Positions 1 through 13,786 of a stretch of DNA of 64,000 nucleotides are shown piece after piece (positions within the stretch are counted from its first letter, which is position 1; each line of letters opens with the position of its first letter). Source of the DNA: Amaranthus tricolor (lineage: Eukaryota > Streptophyta > Magnoliopsida > Caryophyllales > Amaranthaceae); contig NC_080056.1 in assembly GCF_026212465.1 (NCBI RefSeq), positions 23,892,811-23,956,810 of the forward strand, given 5' to 3'. The notes beneath the pieces were generated by a model, which saw only the letters and a list, made by a program, of their open reading frames with translations, searched no databases and was not told the origin of the DNA. The position numbers and the translations under genes are program-made.

Positions 1-3000
1 TATTATTGTTTTGATATGGTTAGAATCAAAAAGATAGTTATATACTTGATATTACATGCTAAGTTGCGTTTTAAGGTTTTTTTTAGCGTTTTTAGTACTT
101 TGTCGTATAAACTGGTTCAAACTTGGTTTGTTTGCGACGAAAGTTGGCACACAACACCATTTGGTTTAATTTTTTTTGCTGAAATGGTTCGAATCAATAT
201 TACATGCTAAGTTGCGTTTTTGAGGTTGTTCAGAGTTTTTTGCACTTTCTCGCACAAAGTGGTTCAAACTTGTTTTGTTTGGCACGAAACTCTGCACACA
301 ACACTATTTGGTATATGTTATTGTGTTGAAATGGTTAAAATCAAAAAAGATAGTCATATGCTTCAAAAATTACGTTCTAAGTTTCGTTTTTAAGTTTTTT
401 TTGCATTATTCACTCTTCTCGCATAAAGTGGTTCAAACTTGGTTTTTGCCACAAAACTTGATACACAACATTATTTGGTATATTCTATTGTTTTGAAATG
501 GATAGAATCAAAAAATATAGTCATATGCTTGAAACTACGTGCAAAGTTACATTTTTGAAGTTTTTTTAGCATTTTTGGGACTTTTCTCGCATAAAGTGCT
601 TCAAACTTGGTTTCTTTGGCACAAAACTTGGCACATGATTCAATTTGTTATATATTATAGTGTTTAAATAGTTGGAATCGAAAATAATAGACATATGCAT
701 GAAATTACATGCGAAGTTGCATCTTTGACGTTGTATAGCATTTTTGGCACTTTCTCGCACAAAGTGGTTCAAACTTGGTTTGTCTACCATGAAACTTGGC
801 ACACAACACCATTTGGTATATTTTTTTGTGTTGAAATGGTTAAAATCAATAACAATAGTCATATGCATGAAAATACGTACAAAGTTGGGTTTTTGAGGTT
901 TTTTTGAGCATTTTTTACACTTTCTCGCATAAAGTGGTGCAAACTCGGTTTGTTTGGTATGAGACTTGGCACACCAACAATATTTTGTATATGTTATAAT
1001 TTTAAAATGTTTAGAATCAAAAACAATAGTCAAATGTTTGAAATTACGTGCGTTTTTGAGGTTTTTTTTAGTGTTTTTAGCACTTTCTCGAATAAAGTAG
1101 TTCAAACATGGTTTATTTATCACGAAACATGACACACAAACACTATTTGGTATACCTTTTTGTGTTGAATTGCGTAGACTAAAAACAGATAGTCATATGC
1201 TTGAAACTACATGCAAAGTTACGTTTTTGAAGTTTTTTTTAGCATTTTTGGAACTTTCTCGCATAAAGTGGTTCAAAACATTGTTTGTTTGGCACGAAAC
1301 TTAGCACACAATACAATTTGTTATATTTTATTGTGTTTAAATGGTTAGAATCGAAAACAATAGACATATGCATGAAATTACATGCGAAGTTGCGTTTTTG
1401 AGGTTGTTTAGCGTTTTTAGCACTTTCTCGCATAAAGTGTTTCAAACTTGGTTTACCTTCCACAAAACATGGTACACAACACTATTTGGTATATTCTATT
1501 ATTTTGAAATGGTTACTCAAAAAAGATAGTCATATGCTTGAAACTACGTGCAAGTTACATTTTTGAAGTTTTTTTAGCATTTTTTGGCACTTTCTCGCAT
1601 AAAGTGGTTCAAATTTGGTTTGTTTGGCACGAAACATGGCACACATTACAATTTATTATATGTTATTGTGTTGAAATGGTTAGAATCGAAAACAATAGAC
1701 ATAAGCTTGAAATTACATGCGAAGTTGCATTTTTGAGGTTGTTTAGCATTTTTGGCATTTTCTCGCATAAAGTGGTTCAAACTTGGTTTGTTTGGCACGA
1801 AACTCGGCACACAACATTATTTGGTATATTTTATTGCTATGAAATGGTTAGAATCAAAAAAGATAGTCATATGCTTGAAATTACGTGCTATGCTGCGGTT
1901 TTTGAGGTTTTTTTAGTGTTTTTAGCCATTTCTCGAATAAAGTGGTTCAAACTTAGTTTATTTGACGCAAAACATGGCACAGAACACTATTTGGTATACC
2001 TTATTGTGTGGAATTGGTTAGACTATAAAAATATAGTCATATAATTGAAACTACGTGCAAAGTTATTTTTTGAAGTTTCTTTAGCAATTTTTGCACTTTC
2101 TCACATAAAGTGGTTAAAACTTGGTTTGTTGGCGACGAAACTAGGCATACAAAACTATTTAGTATATATTATTGTGTTCAAAAGGTTATAATTATTATGA
2201 TTAGTCATGTGCTTGAAATTACATGCGAAGTTGCGTGTTTGAGGTTTTTTAGCTTTTTTGGCATTTTCTCGAATAAAGTGGTTCGAACTTGGTTGGTTTG
2301 GCACGAAACTCTGCACACAACATTATTTGGTATATGTTATTGGTTTGAAATGCTTGAAATCATAATAAATAGTCATATGCTGTAAATTACGTGCTAGGTT
2401 TTTTTTTTTGAGGTTTTTTTAGCGCTTTTGGTACTTTCTCGAATAAAGTGGTTCAAACTTAATTTATTTGACACAAAACAACGCACACAACACTATTTGG
2501 TATATGTTAATGTTTTGAAAAGGTTAGAATGAAAATAAATACTCAAATGCATGAAATTACGACCTAAGTTGCGTTTTTGAGTTTTTTTTAACGTTTTAGG
2601 CACTTTCTCGAATAATGTGGTTCAAACTTGGTTTGTTTAGCGCGAAAAAGGGCACACAAACCTATTTGGTATATTATTTTGTTGAAATTGTTAGACTCAA
2701 AAATGATAGTCATATGCTTGAATTTACGTGCTAAGTTATGTTTTTATGGTTTTTTTAGCGTTTGTAGCACTTTCTCGTACAAAGTGGTTCAAACATGGTT
2801 TATTTGCTACGAAACTAGGCATACACAACTATTTAGTATATGTTATTGCGTTTAAATAGTTAGAATTAGTAAAAATAGTCATAGGCTTGAAATTACGTGC
2901 TAAGGTTTCTTTTTAAGGTTTTTTTTAGCGTTTTTGGCACGTTATCGCACAAAGTAGTTCAAACTTTGTTTTTTTGGCACGAAACGAGGCATACAACACT

Positions 3001-3235
3001 ATTTTGTAAATATTATTGTGTTCAAATGTTTAGAATCAAAAAAGATAGTCATATGCTTGAGATTACGTGCTAAGTTGCGTTTTTAAGGTTTTTTTAGCGT
3101 TTTTTAGTACTTTCTCGCATAAAGTGGTTCAAACTTGGTTAGTTTGCCACTAAACTTGGAACACAACACTATTTGGTATATGTTATTGTGTTGAAATGGT
3201 TAGCAACAAAAAAATAATCATAGGCTTGAAATTAC
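1..3235 (+). repeat. HOR unit, partial (21-monomer type, variant A)
   Basis: Right part of a 21-monomer unit cut by the window edge. It contains two diagnostic short monomers: one missing about 22 bp after GGTTCGAATC (near 190-205), and one missing about 8 bp between ACGTGC and GTTTTTGAGG (near 1045-1055). Private variants include CAGAGTTTT at 231, ACGTTCTAAG near 372, TGCGTAGAC near 1170, GGTTACTCAAAA near 1510 and a TAAGCTTG variant near 1702. They reappear two units later rather than in the next unit. Confidence 0.85.
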
Positions 3236-6200
3236 GTGCTAAGTTGCGTTATTGAGGTTTTTTTAGCGTTTATGGAACTTCCTCGAATAAAGTGGTTCAA
3301 GCAAAGTTTGTTTGCCACAAAACTAGGAATACAAAACTATTTAGTGTATGTTATAGTGTTAAAATGGTTAGAATCAGTATCACTACTGATCTACTTGAAA
3401 TTACGTGCTAAGTTTCGTTTTTAAGGTTTTTTTTAGCGTTTTTGGCACTTTCTCGCACAAAGTGGTTCAAACATGTTTGTTTGGCACGAAACATGGCACA
3501 CAACTTTATTTGGTATATATTATTGTTTTGATATGGTTAGAATCAAAAAAGATAGTTATATACTTGATATTACATGCTAAGTTGCGTTTTAAGGTTTTTT
3601 TTAGCGTTTTTAGTACTTTGTCGTATAAACTGGTTCAAACTTGGTTTGTTTGCGACGAAAGTTGGCACACAACACCATTTGGTTTAATCTTTTTGCTGAA
3701 ATGGTTCGAATCAATATTACATGCTAAGTTGCGTTTTTGAGGTTGTTCAGCGTTTTTTGCACTTTCCTCGCACAAAGTGGTTCAAACTTGTTTTGTTTGG
3801 CACGAAACTCTGCACACAACACTATTTGGTATATGTTATTGTGTTGAAATGGTTAAAATCAAAAAAGATAGTCATATGCTTCAAAAATTACGTGCTAAGT
3901 TTCGTTTTTAAGTTTTTTTTTTGCATTATTCACTCTTCTCACATAAAGTGGTTCAAACTTGGTTTTTGCCACAAAACTTGATACACAACATTATTTGGTA
4001 TTTTCTATTGTTTTGAAATGGATAGAATCAAAAAATATAGTCATATGCTTGAAACTACGTGCAAAGTTACATTTTTGAAGTTTTTTTAGCATTTTTGGGA
4101 CTTTCTCGCATAAAGTGCTTCAAACTTGGTTTTTTTTGGCACGAAACTTGGCACATGATTCAATTTGTTATATATTATAGTGTTTAAATAGTTGGAATCG
4201 AAAATAATAGACATATGCATGAAATTACATGCGAAGTTGCATCTTTGACGTTGTATAGCATTTTTGGCACTTTCTCGCACAAAGTGGTTCAAACTTGGTT
4301 TGTCTACCATGAAACTTGGCACACAACACCATTTGGTATATTTTTTTGTGTTGAAATGGTTAAAATCAATAACAATAGTCATATGCATGAAAATACGTAC
4401 AAAGTTGGGTTTTTGAGGTTTTTTTGAACATTTTTTATACTTTCTCCGCATAAAGTGGTGCAAACTCGGTTTGTTTGGTATGAGACATGGCACACACAAC
4501 AATATTTTGTATATGTTATAATTTTAAAATGTTTAGAATCAAAAACAATAGTCATATGTTTGAAATTACGTGCGTTTTTGAGGGTTTTTTTTAGTGTTTT
4601 TAGCACTTTCTCGAATAAAGTAGTTCAAACATGGTTTATTTATCACGAAACATGACACACAACACTATTTGGTATACCTTTTTGTGTTGAATTGGGTAGA
4701 CTAAAAACAGATAGTCATATGCTTGAAACTACGTGCAAAGTTACGTTTTTGAAGTTTTTTTAGCATTTTTGGCACTTTCTCGCATAAAGTGGTTCAAACT
4801 TAGTTTGTTTGGACGAAACTTAGCACACAATACAATTTGTTATATTTTATTGTGTTTAAAATGGTTAGAATCGAAAACAATAGACATATGCATGAAATTA
4901 CATGCGAAGTTGCGTTTTTGAGGTTGTTTAGCGTTTTTAGCACTTTCTCGCATAAAGTGGTTCAAACTTGGTTTACTTCCACAAAACATGGTACACAACA
5001 CTATTTGGTATATTCTATTATTTTGAAATGGTTATACTCAAAAAAGATAGTCATATGCTTGAAACTACGTGCAAAGTTACATTTTGAAGTTTTTTTTAGC
5101 ATTTTTGGCACTTTCTCGCATAAAGTGGTTCAAATTTGGTTTGTTTGGCACGAAACATGGCACACATTACAATTTATTATATGTTATTGTGTTGAAATGG
5201 TTAGAATCGAAAACAATAGACATACGCTTGAAATTACATGCGAAGTTGCATTTTTGAGGTTGTTTAGCATTTTTGGCATTTTCTCGCATAAAGTGGTTCA
5301 AACTTGGTTTGTTTGGCACGAAACTCTGCACACAACATTATTTGGTATATTTTATTGCTATGAAATGGTTAGAATCAAAAAAAGATAGTCATATGCTTGA
5401 AATTACGTGCTATGCTGCGTTTTTGAGGTTTTTTTTAGTGTTTTTAGCCATTTCTCGAATAAAGTGGTTCAAACTTAGTTTATTTGACGCAAAACATGGC
5501 ACACAACACTATTTGGTATACCTTATTGTGTGGAATTGGTTAGACTATAAAAATATAGTCATATAATTGAAACTACGTGCAAAGTTATTTTTTGAAGTTT
5601 CTTTAGCAATTTTTGCACTTTCTCACATAAAGTGGTTAAAACTTGGTTTGTTGGCGACGAAACTAGGCATACAAAACTATTTAGTATATATTATTGTGTT
5701 CAAAAGGTTATAATTATTATGATTAGTCATGTGCTTGAAATTACATGCGAAGTTGCGTGTTTGAGGTTTTTTAGCTTTTTTGGGCATTTTCTCGAATAAA
5801 GTGGTTCGAACTTGGTTGGTTTGGCACGAAACTCTGCACACAACACTATTTGGTATATGTTATTGGTTTGAAATGCTTGAAATCATTATAAATAGTCATA
5901 TGCTGTAAATTACGTGCTAGGTTTTTTTTTTGAGGTTTTTTTAGCGCTTTTGGCACTTTCTCGAATAAAGTGGTTCAAACTTAATTTGTTTGACACAAAA
6001 CAACGCACACAACACTATTTGGTATATGTTAATGTTTTGAAAAGGTTAGAATGAAAATAAATACACAAATGCATGAAATTACGACCTAAGTTGCGTTTTT
6101 GAGTTTTTTTTAACGTTTTAGGCACTTTCTCGAATAATGTGGTTCAAACTTGGTTTGTTTAGCGCGAAAAAGGGCACACAAACCTATTTGGTATATATTA

Positions 6201-6759
6201 TTTTGTTGAAATTGTTAGACTCAAAAAAGATAGTCATATGCTTGAATTTACGTGCTAAGTTATGTTTTTATGGTTTTTTTAGCGTTTGTAGCACTTTCTC
6301 GTACAAAGTGGTTCAAACATGGTTTATTTGCTACGAAACTAGGCATACACAACTATTTAGTATATGTTATTGCGTTTAAATAGTTAGAATTAGTAACAAT
6401 AGTCATAGGCTTGAAATTACGTGCTAAGGTTCCTTTTTAAGGTTTTTTTTAGCGTTTTTGGCACGTTATCGCACAAAGTAGTTCAAACTTTGTTTTTTTG
6501 GAACGAAACGAGGCATACAACACTATTTTGTAAATATTATTGTGTTCAAATGTTTAGAATCAAAAAAGATAGTCATATGCTTGAGATTACGTGCTAAGTT
6601 GCGTTTTTAAGGTTTTTTTAGCGTTTTTAGTACTTTCTCGCATAAAGTGGTTCAAAACTTGGTTAGTTTGCCACTAAACTTGGCACACAACACTATTTGG
6701 TATATGTTATTGTGTTGAAATGGTTAGCAACAAAAAAATAATCATAGGCTTGAAATTAC
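3236..6759 (+). repeat. HOR unit, 21 monomers, 3524 bp
   Basis: Full-length unit from GCGTTATTGAGG anchor to anchor. It lacks the private variants of the preceding unit: it has CAGCGTTTT, ACGTGCTAAG, TGGGTAGAC, GGTTATACTC and ATACGCTTG at the matching positions. Single-base insertions occur in TTTCTCG motifs near 3772 and 4445. Confidence 0.88.
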
Positions 6760-9700
6760 GTGCTAAGTTGCGTTATTGAGGTTTTTTTAGCGTTTATGGA
6801 ACTTCCTCGAATAAAGTGGTTCAAGCAAAGTTTGTTTGCCACAAAACTAGGAATACAAAACTATTTAGTGTATGTTATAGTGTTAAAATGGTTAGAATCA
6901 GTATCACTACTGATCTACTTGAAATTACGTGCTAAGTTTCGTTTTTAAGGTTTTTTTTAGCGTTTTTGGCACTTTCTCGCACAAAGTGGTTCAAACATGT
7001 TTGTTTGGCACGAAACATGGCACACAACTTTATTTGGTATATATTATTGTTTTGATATGGTTAGAATCAAAAAAGATAGTTATATACTTGATATTACATG
7101 CTAAGTTGCGTTTTAAGGTTTTTTTTAGCGTTTTTAGTACTTTGTCGTATAAACTGGTTCAAACTTGGTTTGTTTGCGACGAAAGTTGGCACACAACACC
7201 ATTTGGTTTAATTTTTTTTGCTGAAATGGTTCGAATCAATATTACATGCTAAGTTGCGTTTTTGAGGTTGTTCAGAGTTTTTTGCACTTTCTCGCACAAA
7301 GTGGTTCAAACTTGTTTTGTTTGGCACGAAACTCTGCACACAACACTATTTGGTATATGTTATTGTGTTGAAATGGTTAAAATCAAAAAAGATAGTCATA
7401 TGCTTCAAAAATTACGTTCTAAGTTTCGTTTTTAAGTTTTTTTTTGCATTATTCACTCTTCTCGCATAAGTGGTTCAAACTTGGTTTTTGCCACAAAACT
7501 TGATACACAACATTATTTGGTATATTCTATTGTTTTGAAATGGATAGAATCAAAAAATATAGTCATATGCTTGAAACTACGTGCAAAGTTACATTTTTGA
7601 AGTTTTTTTAGCATTTTTGGGACTTTCTCGCATAAAGTGCTTCAAACTTGGTTTCTTTGGCACAAAACTTGGCACATGATTCAATTTGTTATATATTATA
7701 GTGTTTAAATAGTTGGAATCGAAAATAATAGACATATGCATGAAATTACATGCGAAGTTGCATCTTTGACGTTGTATAGCATTTTTGGCACTTTCTCGCA
7801 CAAAGTGGTTCAAAACTTGGTTTGTCTACCATGAAACTTGGCACACAACTCCATTTGGTATATTTTTTTGTGTTGAAATGGTTAAAATCAATAACAATAG
7901 TCATATGCATGAAAATACGTACAAAGTTGGGTTTTTGAGGTTTTTTGAGCATTTTTTACACTTTCTCGCATAAAGTGGTGCAAACTCGGTTTGTTTGGTA
8001 TGAGACTTGGCACACAACAATATTTTGTATATGTTATAATTTTAAAATGTTTAGAATCAAAAACAATAGTCATATGTTTGAAATTACGTGCGTTTTTGAG
8101 GTTTTTTTTTAGTGTTTTTAGCACTTTCTCGAATAAAGTAGTTCAAACATGGTTTATTTATCACGAAACATGACACACAACACTATTTGGTATACCTTTT
8201 TGTGTTGAATTGCGTAGACTAAAAACAGATAGTCATATGCTTGAAACTACATGCAAAGTTACGTTTTTGAAGTTTTTTTAGCATTTTTTGGAACTTTCTC
8301 GCATAAAGTGGTTCAAACATTGTTTGTTTGGCACGAAACTTAGCACACAATACAATTTGTTATATTTTATTGTGTTTAAATGGTTAGAATCGAAAACAAT
8401 AGACATATGCATGAAATTACATGCGAAGTTGCGTTTTTGAGGTTGTTTAGCGTTTTTAGCACTTTCTCGCATAAAGTGTTTTCAAACTTGTTTACTTCCA
8501 CAAAACATGGTACACAACACTATTTGGTATATTCTATTATTTTGAAATGGTTACTCAAAAAAGATAGTCATATGCTTGAAACTACGTGCAAAGTTACATT
8601 TTTGAAGTTTTTTTTTAGCATTTTTGGCACTTTCTCGCATAAAGTGGTTCAAATTTGGTTTGTTTGGCACGAAACATGGCACACATTACAATTTATTATA
8701 TGTTATTGTGTTGAAATGGTTAGAATCGAAAACAATAGAGATAAGCTTGAAATTACATGCGAAGTTGCATTTTTGAGGTTGTTTAGCATTTTTGGCATTT
8801 TCTCGCATAAAGTGGTTCAAACTTGGTTTGTTTGGCACGAAACTCTGCACACAACATTATTTGGTATATTTTATTGCTATGAAATGGTTAGAATCAAAAA
8901 AGATAGTCATATGCTTGAAATTACGTGCTATGCTGCGTTTTTGAGGTTTTTTTAGTGTTTTTAGCCATTTCTCGAATAAAGTGGTTCAAACTTAGTTTAT
9001 TTGACGCAAAACATGGCACACAACACTATTTGGTATACCTTATTGTGTGGAATTGGTTAGACTATAAAAATATAGTCATATAATTGAAACTACGTGCAAA
9101 GTTATTTTTTGAAGTTTCTTTAGCAATTTTTGCACTTTCTCACATAAAGTGGTTAAAACTTGGTTTGTTGGCGACGAAACTAGGCATACAAAACTATTTA
9201 GTATATATTATTGTGTTCAAAAGGTTATAATTATTATGATTAGTCATGTGCTTGAAATTACATGCGAAGTTGCGTGTTTGAGGTTTTTTAGCTTTTTTGG
9301 CATTTTCTCGAATAAAGTGGTTCGAACTTGGTTGGTTTGGCACGAAACTCTGCACACAACATTATTTGGTATATGTTATTGGTTTGAAATGCTTGAAATC
9401 ATAATAAATAGTCATATGCTGTAAATTACGTGCTAGGTTTTTTTTTTTGAGGTTTTTTTAGCGCTTTTGGTACTTTCTCGAATAAAGTGGTTCAAACTTA
9501 ATTTATTTGACACAAAACAACGCACACAACACTATTTGGTATATGTTAATGTTTTGAAAAGGTTAGAATGAAAATAAATACTCAAATGCATGAAATTACG
9601 ACCTAAGTTGCGTTTTTGAGTTTTTTTTTAACGTTTTAGGCACTTTCTCGAATAATGTGGTTCAAACTTGGTTTGTTTAGCGCGAAAAAGGGCACACAAA

Positions 9701-10276
9701 CCTATTTGGTATATATTATTTTGTTGAAATTGTTAGACTCAAAAAAGATAGTCATATGCTTGAATTTACGTGCTAAGTTATGTTTTTATGGTTTTTTTAG
9801 CGTTTGTAGCACTTTCTCGTACAAAGTGTTTCAAACATGGTTTATTTGCTACGAAACTAGGCATACACAACTATTTAGTATATGTTATTGCGTTTAAATA
9901 GTTAGAATTAGTAACAATAGTCATAGGCTTGAAATTACGTGCTAAGGTTCCTTTTAAAGGTTTTTTTTAGCGTTTTTGGCACGTTATCGCACAAAGTAGT
10001 TCAAACTTTGTTTTTTTGGCACGAAACGAGGCATACAACACTATTTTGTAAATATTATTGTGTTCAAATGTTTAGAATCAAAAAAGATAGTCATATGCTT
10101 GAGATTACGTGCTAAGTTGCGTTTTTAAGGTTTTTTTAGCGTTTTTAGTACTTTCTCGCATAAAGTGGTTCAAACTTGGTTAGTTTACCACTAAACTTGG
10201 CACACAACACTATATGGTATATGTTATTGTGTTGAAATGGTTAGCAACAAAAAAATAATCATAGGCTTGAAATTAC
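6760..10276 (+). repeat. HOR unit, 21 monomers, 3517 bp (variant A)
   Basis: Full-length unit sharing private variants with the leftmost partial unit: CAGAGTTTT at 7273, ACGTTCTAAG near 7411, TGCGTAGAC near 8212, GGTTACTCAAAA near 8550 and TAAGCTTG near 8742. The offset from the first unit is about 7042 bp, which is two units. Confidence 0.88.
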
Positions 10277-13200
10277 GTGCTAAGTTGCGTTATTGAGGTT
10301 TTTTTAGCGTTTATGGAACTTCCTCGAATAAAGTGGTTCAAGCAAAGTTTGTTTGCCACAAAACTAAGAATACAAAACTATTTAGTGTATGTTATAGTGT
10401 TAAAATGGTTAGAATCAGTATCTCTACTGATCTACTTGAAATTACGTGCTAAGTTTCGTTTATAAGGTTTTTTTTTAGCGTTTTTGGCACTTTCTCGCAC
10501 AAAGTGGTTCAAACATGTTTGTTTGGCACGAAACATGGCACACAACTTTATTTGGTATATATTATTGTTTTGATATGGTTAGAATCAAAAAAGATAGTTA
10601 TATACTTGATATTACATGCTAAGTTGCGTTTTAAGGTTTTTTTTTAGCGTTTTTAGTACTTTGTCGTATAAACTGGTTCAAACTTGGTTTGTTTGCGACG
10701 AAAGTTGGCACACAACACCATTTGGTTTAATCTTTTTTGCTGAAATGGTTCGAATCAATATTACATGCTAAGTTGCGTTTTTGAGGTTGTTCAGCGTTTT
10801 TTGCACTTTCTCGCACAAAGTGGTTCAAACTTGTTTTGTTTGGCACGAAACTCTGCACACAACACTATTTGGTATATGTTATTGTGTTGAAATGGTTAAA
10901 ATCAAAAAAGATAGTCATATGCTTCAAAAATTACGTGCTAAGTTTCGTTTTTAAGTTTTTTTTTGCATTATTCACTCTTCTCGCATAAAGTGGTTCAAAC
11001 TTGGTTTTTGCCACAAAACTTGATACACAACATTATTTGGTATATTCTATTGTTTTGAAATGGATAGAATCAAAAAATATAGTCATATGCTTGAAACTAC
11101 GTGCAAAGTTACATTTTTGAAGTTTTTTTAGCATTTTTGGGACTTTCTCGCATAAAGTGCTTCAAACTTGGTTTCTTTGGCACGAAACTTGGCACATGAT
11201 TCAATTTGTTATATATTATAGTGTTTAAATAGTTGGAATCGAAAATAATAGACATATGCATGAAATTACATGCGAAGTTGCATCTTTGACGTTGTATAGC
11301 ATTTTTGGCACTTTCTCGCACAAAGTGGTTCAAACTTGGTTTGTCTACCATGAAACTTGGCACACAACACCATTTGGTATATTTTTTTGTGTTGAAATGG
11401 TTAAAATCAATAACAATAGTCATATGCATGAAAATACGTACAAAGTTGGGTTTTTGAGGTTTTTGAGCATTTTTTACACTTTCTCGCATAAAGTGGTGCA
11501 AACTCGGTTTGTTTGGTATGAGACTTGGCACACAACAATATTTTGTATATGTTATAATTTTAAAATGTTTAGAATCAAAAACAATAGTCATATGTTTGAA
11601 ATTACGTGCGTTTTTGAGGTTTTTTTTAGTGTTTTTAGCACTTTCTCGAATAAAGTAGTTCAAACATGGTCACGAAACAGGACACACAACACTATTTGGT
11701 ATACCTTTTTGTGTTGAATTGGGTAGACTAAAAACAGATAGTCATATGCTTGAAACTACGTGCAAAGTTACGTTTTTGAAGTTTTTTTAGCATTTTTGGC
11801 ACTTTCTCGCATAAAGTGGTTCAAACTTAGTTTGTTTGGCACGACACTTAGCACACAATACAATTTGTTATATTTTATTGTGTTTAAATGGTTAGAATCG
11901 AAAACAATAGACATATGCATGAAATTACATGCGAAGTTGCGTTTTTGAGGTTGTTTAGCGTTTTTTAGCACTTTCTCGCATAAAGTGGTTCAAACTTGGT
12001 TTACCTTCCACAAAACATGGTACACAACACTATTTGGTATATTCTATTATTTTGAAATGGTTATACTCAAAAAAGATAGTCATATGCTTGAAACTACGTG
12101 CAAAGTTACATTTTTGATTTTTTTTAGCATTTTTGGCACTTTCCTCGCATAAAGTGGTTCAAATTTGGTTTGTTTGGCACGAAACATGGCACACATTACA
12201 ATTTATTATGTTATTGTGTTGAAATGGTTAGAATCGAAAACAATAGACATACGCTTGAAATTACATGCGAAGTTGCATTTTTGAGGTTGTTTAGCATTTT
12301 TGGCATTTTCTCGCATAAAGTGGTTCAAACTTGGTTTGTTTGGCACGAAACTCTGCACACAAACATTATTTGGTATATTTTATTGCTATGAAATGGTTAG
12401 AATCAAAAAAGATAGTCATATGCTTGAAATTACGTGCTATGCTGCGTTTTTGAGGTTTTTTTTAGTGTTTTTAGCCATTTCTCGAATAAAGTGGTTCAAA
12501 CTTAGTTTATTTGACGCAAAACATGCACACAACACTATTTGGTATACCTTATGGTGTGGAATTGGTTAGACTATAAAAATATAGTCATATAATTGAAACT
12601 ACGTGCAAAGTTATTTTTTGAAGTTTCTTTAGCAATTTTTGCACTTTCTCACATAAAGTGGTTAAAACTTGGTTTGTTGGCGACGAAACTAGGCATACAA
12701 AACTATTAGTATATATTATTGTGTTCAAAAGGTTATAATTATTATGATTAGTCATGTGCTTGAAAATTACATGCGAAGTTGCGTGTTTGAGGTTTTTTAG
12801 CTTTTTTGGCATTTTCTCGAATAAAGTGGTTCGAACTGGGTTGGTTTGGCACGAAACTCTGCACACAACACTATTTGGTATATGTTATTGGTTTGAAATG
12901 CTTGAAATCATAATAAATAGTCATATGCTGTAAATTACGTGCTAGGTTTTTTTTTTTGAGGTTTTTTTAGCGCTTTTGGCACTTTCTCGAATAAAGTGGT
13001 TCAAACTTAATTTGTTTGACCACAAAACAACGCACACAACCTATTTGGTATATGTTAATGTTTTGAAAAGGTTAGAATGAAAATAAATACTCAAAATGCA
13101 TGAAATTACGACCTAAGTTGCGTTTTTGAGTTTTTTTTAACGTTTTAGGCACTTCTCGAATAATGTGGTTCAAACTTGGTTTGTTTAGCGCGAGAAAAAG

Positions 13201-13786
13201 GGCACACAAACCTATTTGGTATATATTATTTTGTTGAAATTGTTAGACTCAAAAAAGATAGTCATATGCTTGAATTTACGTGCTAAGTTATGTTTTTATG
13301 GTTTTTTAGCGTTTGTAGCACTTTCCTCGTACAAAGTGGTTCAAACATGGTTTATTTGCTACGAAACTAGGCATACACAACTATTTAGTATATGTTATTG
13401 CGTTTAAATAGTTAGAATTAGTAACAATAGTCATAGGCTTGAAATTACGTGCTAAGGTTCCTTTTAAGGTTTTTTTTAGCGTTTTTGGCACGTTATCGCA
13501 CAAAGTAGTTCAAACTTTGTTTTTTTGGCACGAAACGAGGCATAAAACACTATTTTGTAATATTATTGTGTTCAAAATGTTAGAATCAAAAAAGATAGTC
13601 ATATGCTCGTGATTACGTGCTAAGTTGCGTTTTTAAAGGTTTTTTTAGCGGTTTTTAGTACTTTCTCGCATAAAGTGGTTCAAACTTGGTTAGTTTGCCA
13701 CTAAACTTGGCACACAACACTATTTGGTATATGTTATTGTGTTGAAATGGTTAGCAACAAAAAAATAATCATAGGCTTGAAATTAC
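10277..13786 (+). repeat. HOR unit, 21 monomers, 3510 bp
   Basis: Full-length unit. It carries GGCACGACACTTAGC near 11839, a variant otherwise seen only near 32441 in the last full unit. A 9-bp loss removes TTTATTTAT-like sequence near 11669. From about 11.6 kb onward it has many more single-base insertions and deletions than the earlier units. Confidence 0.86.
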
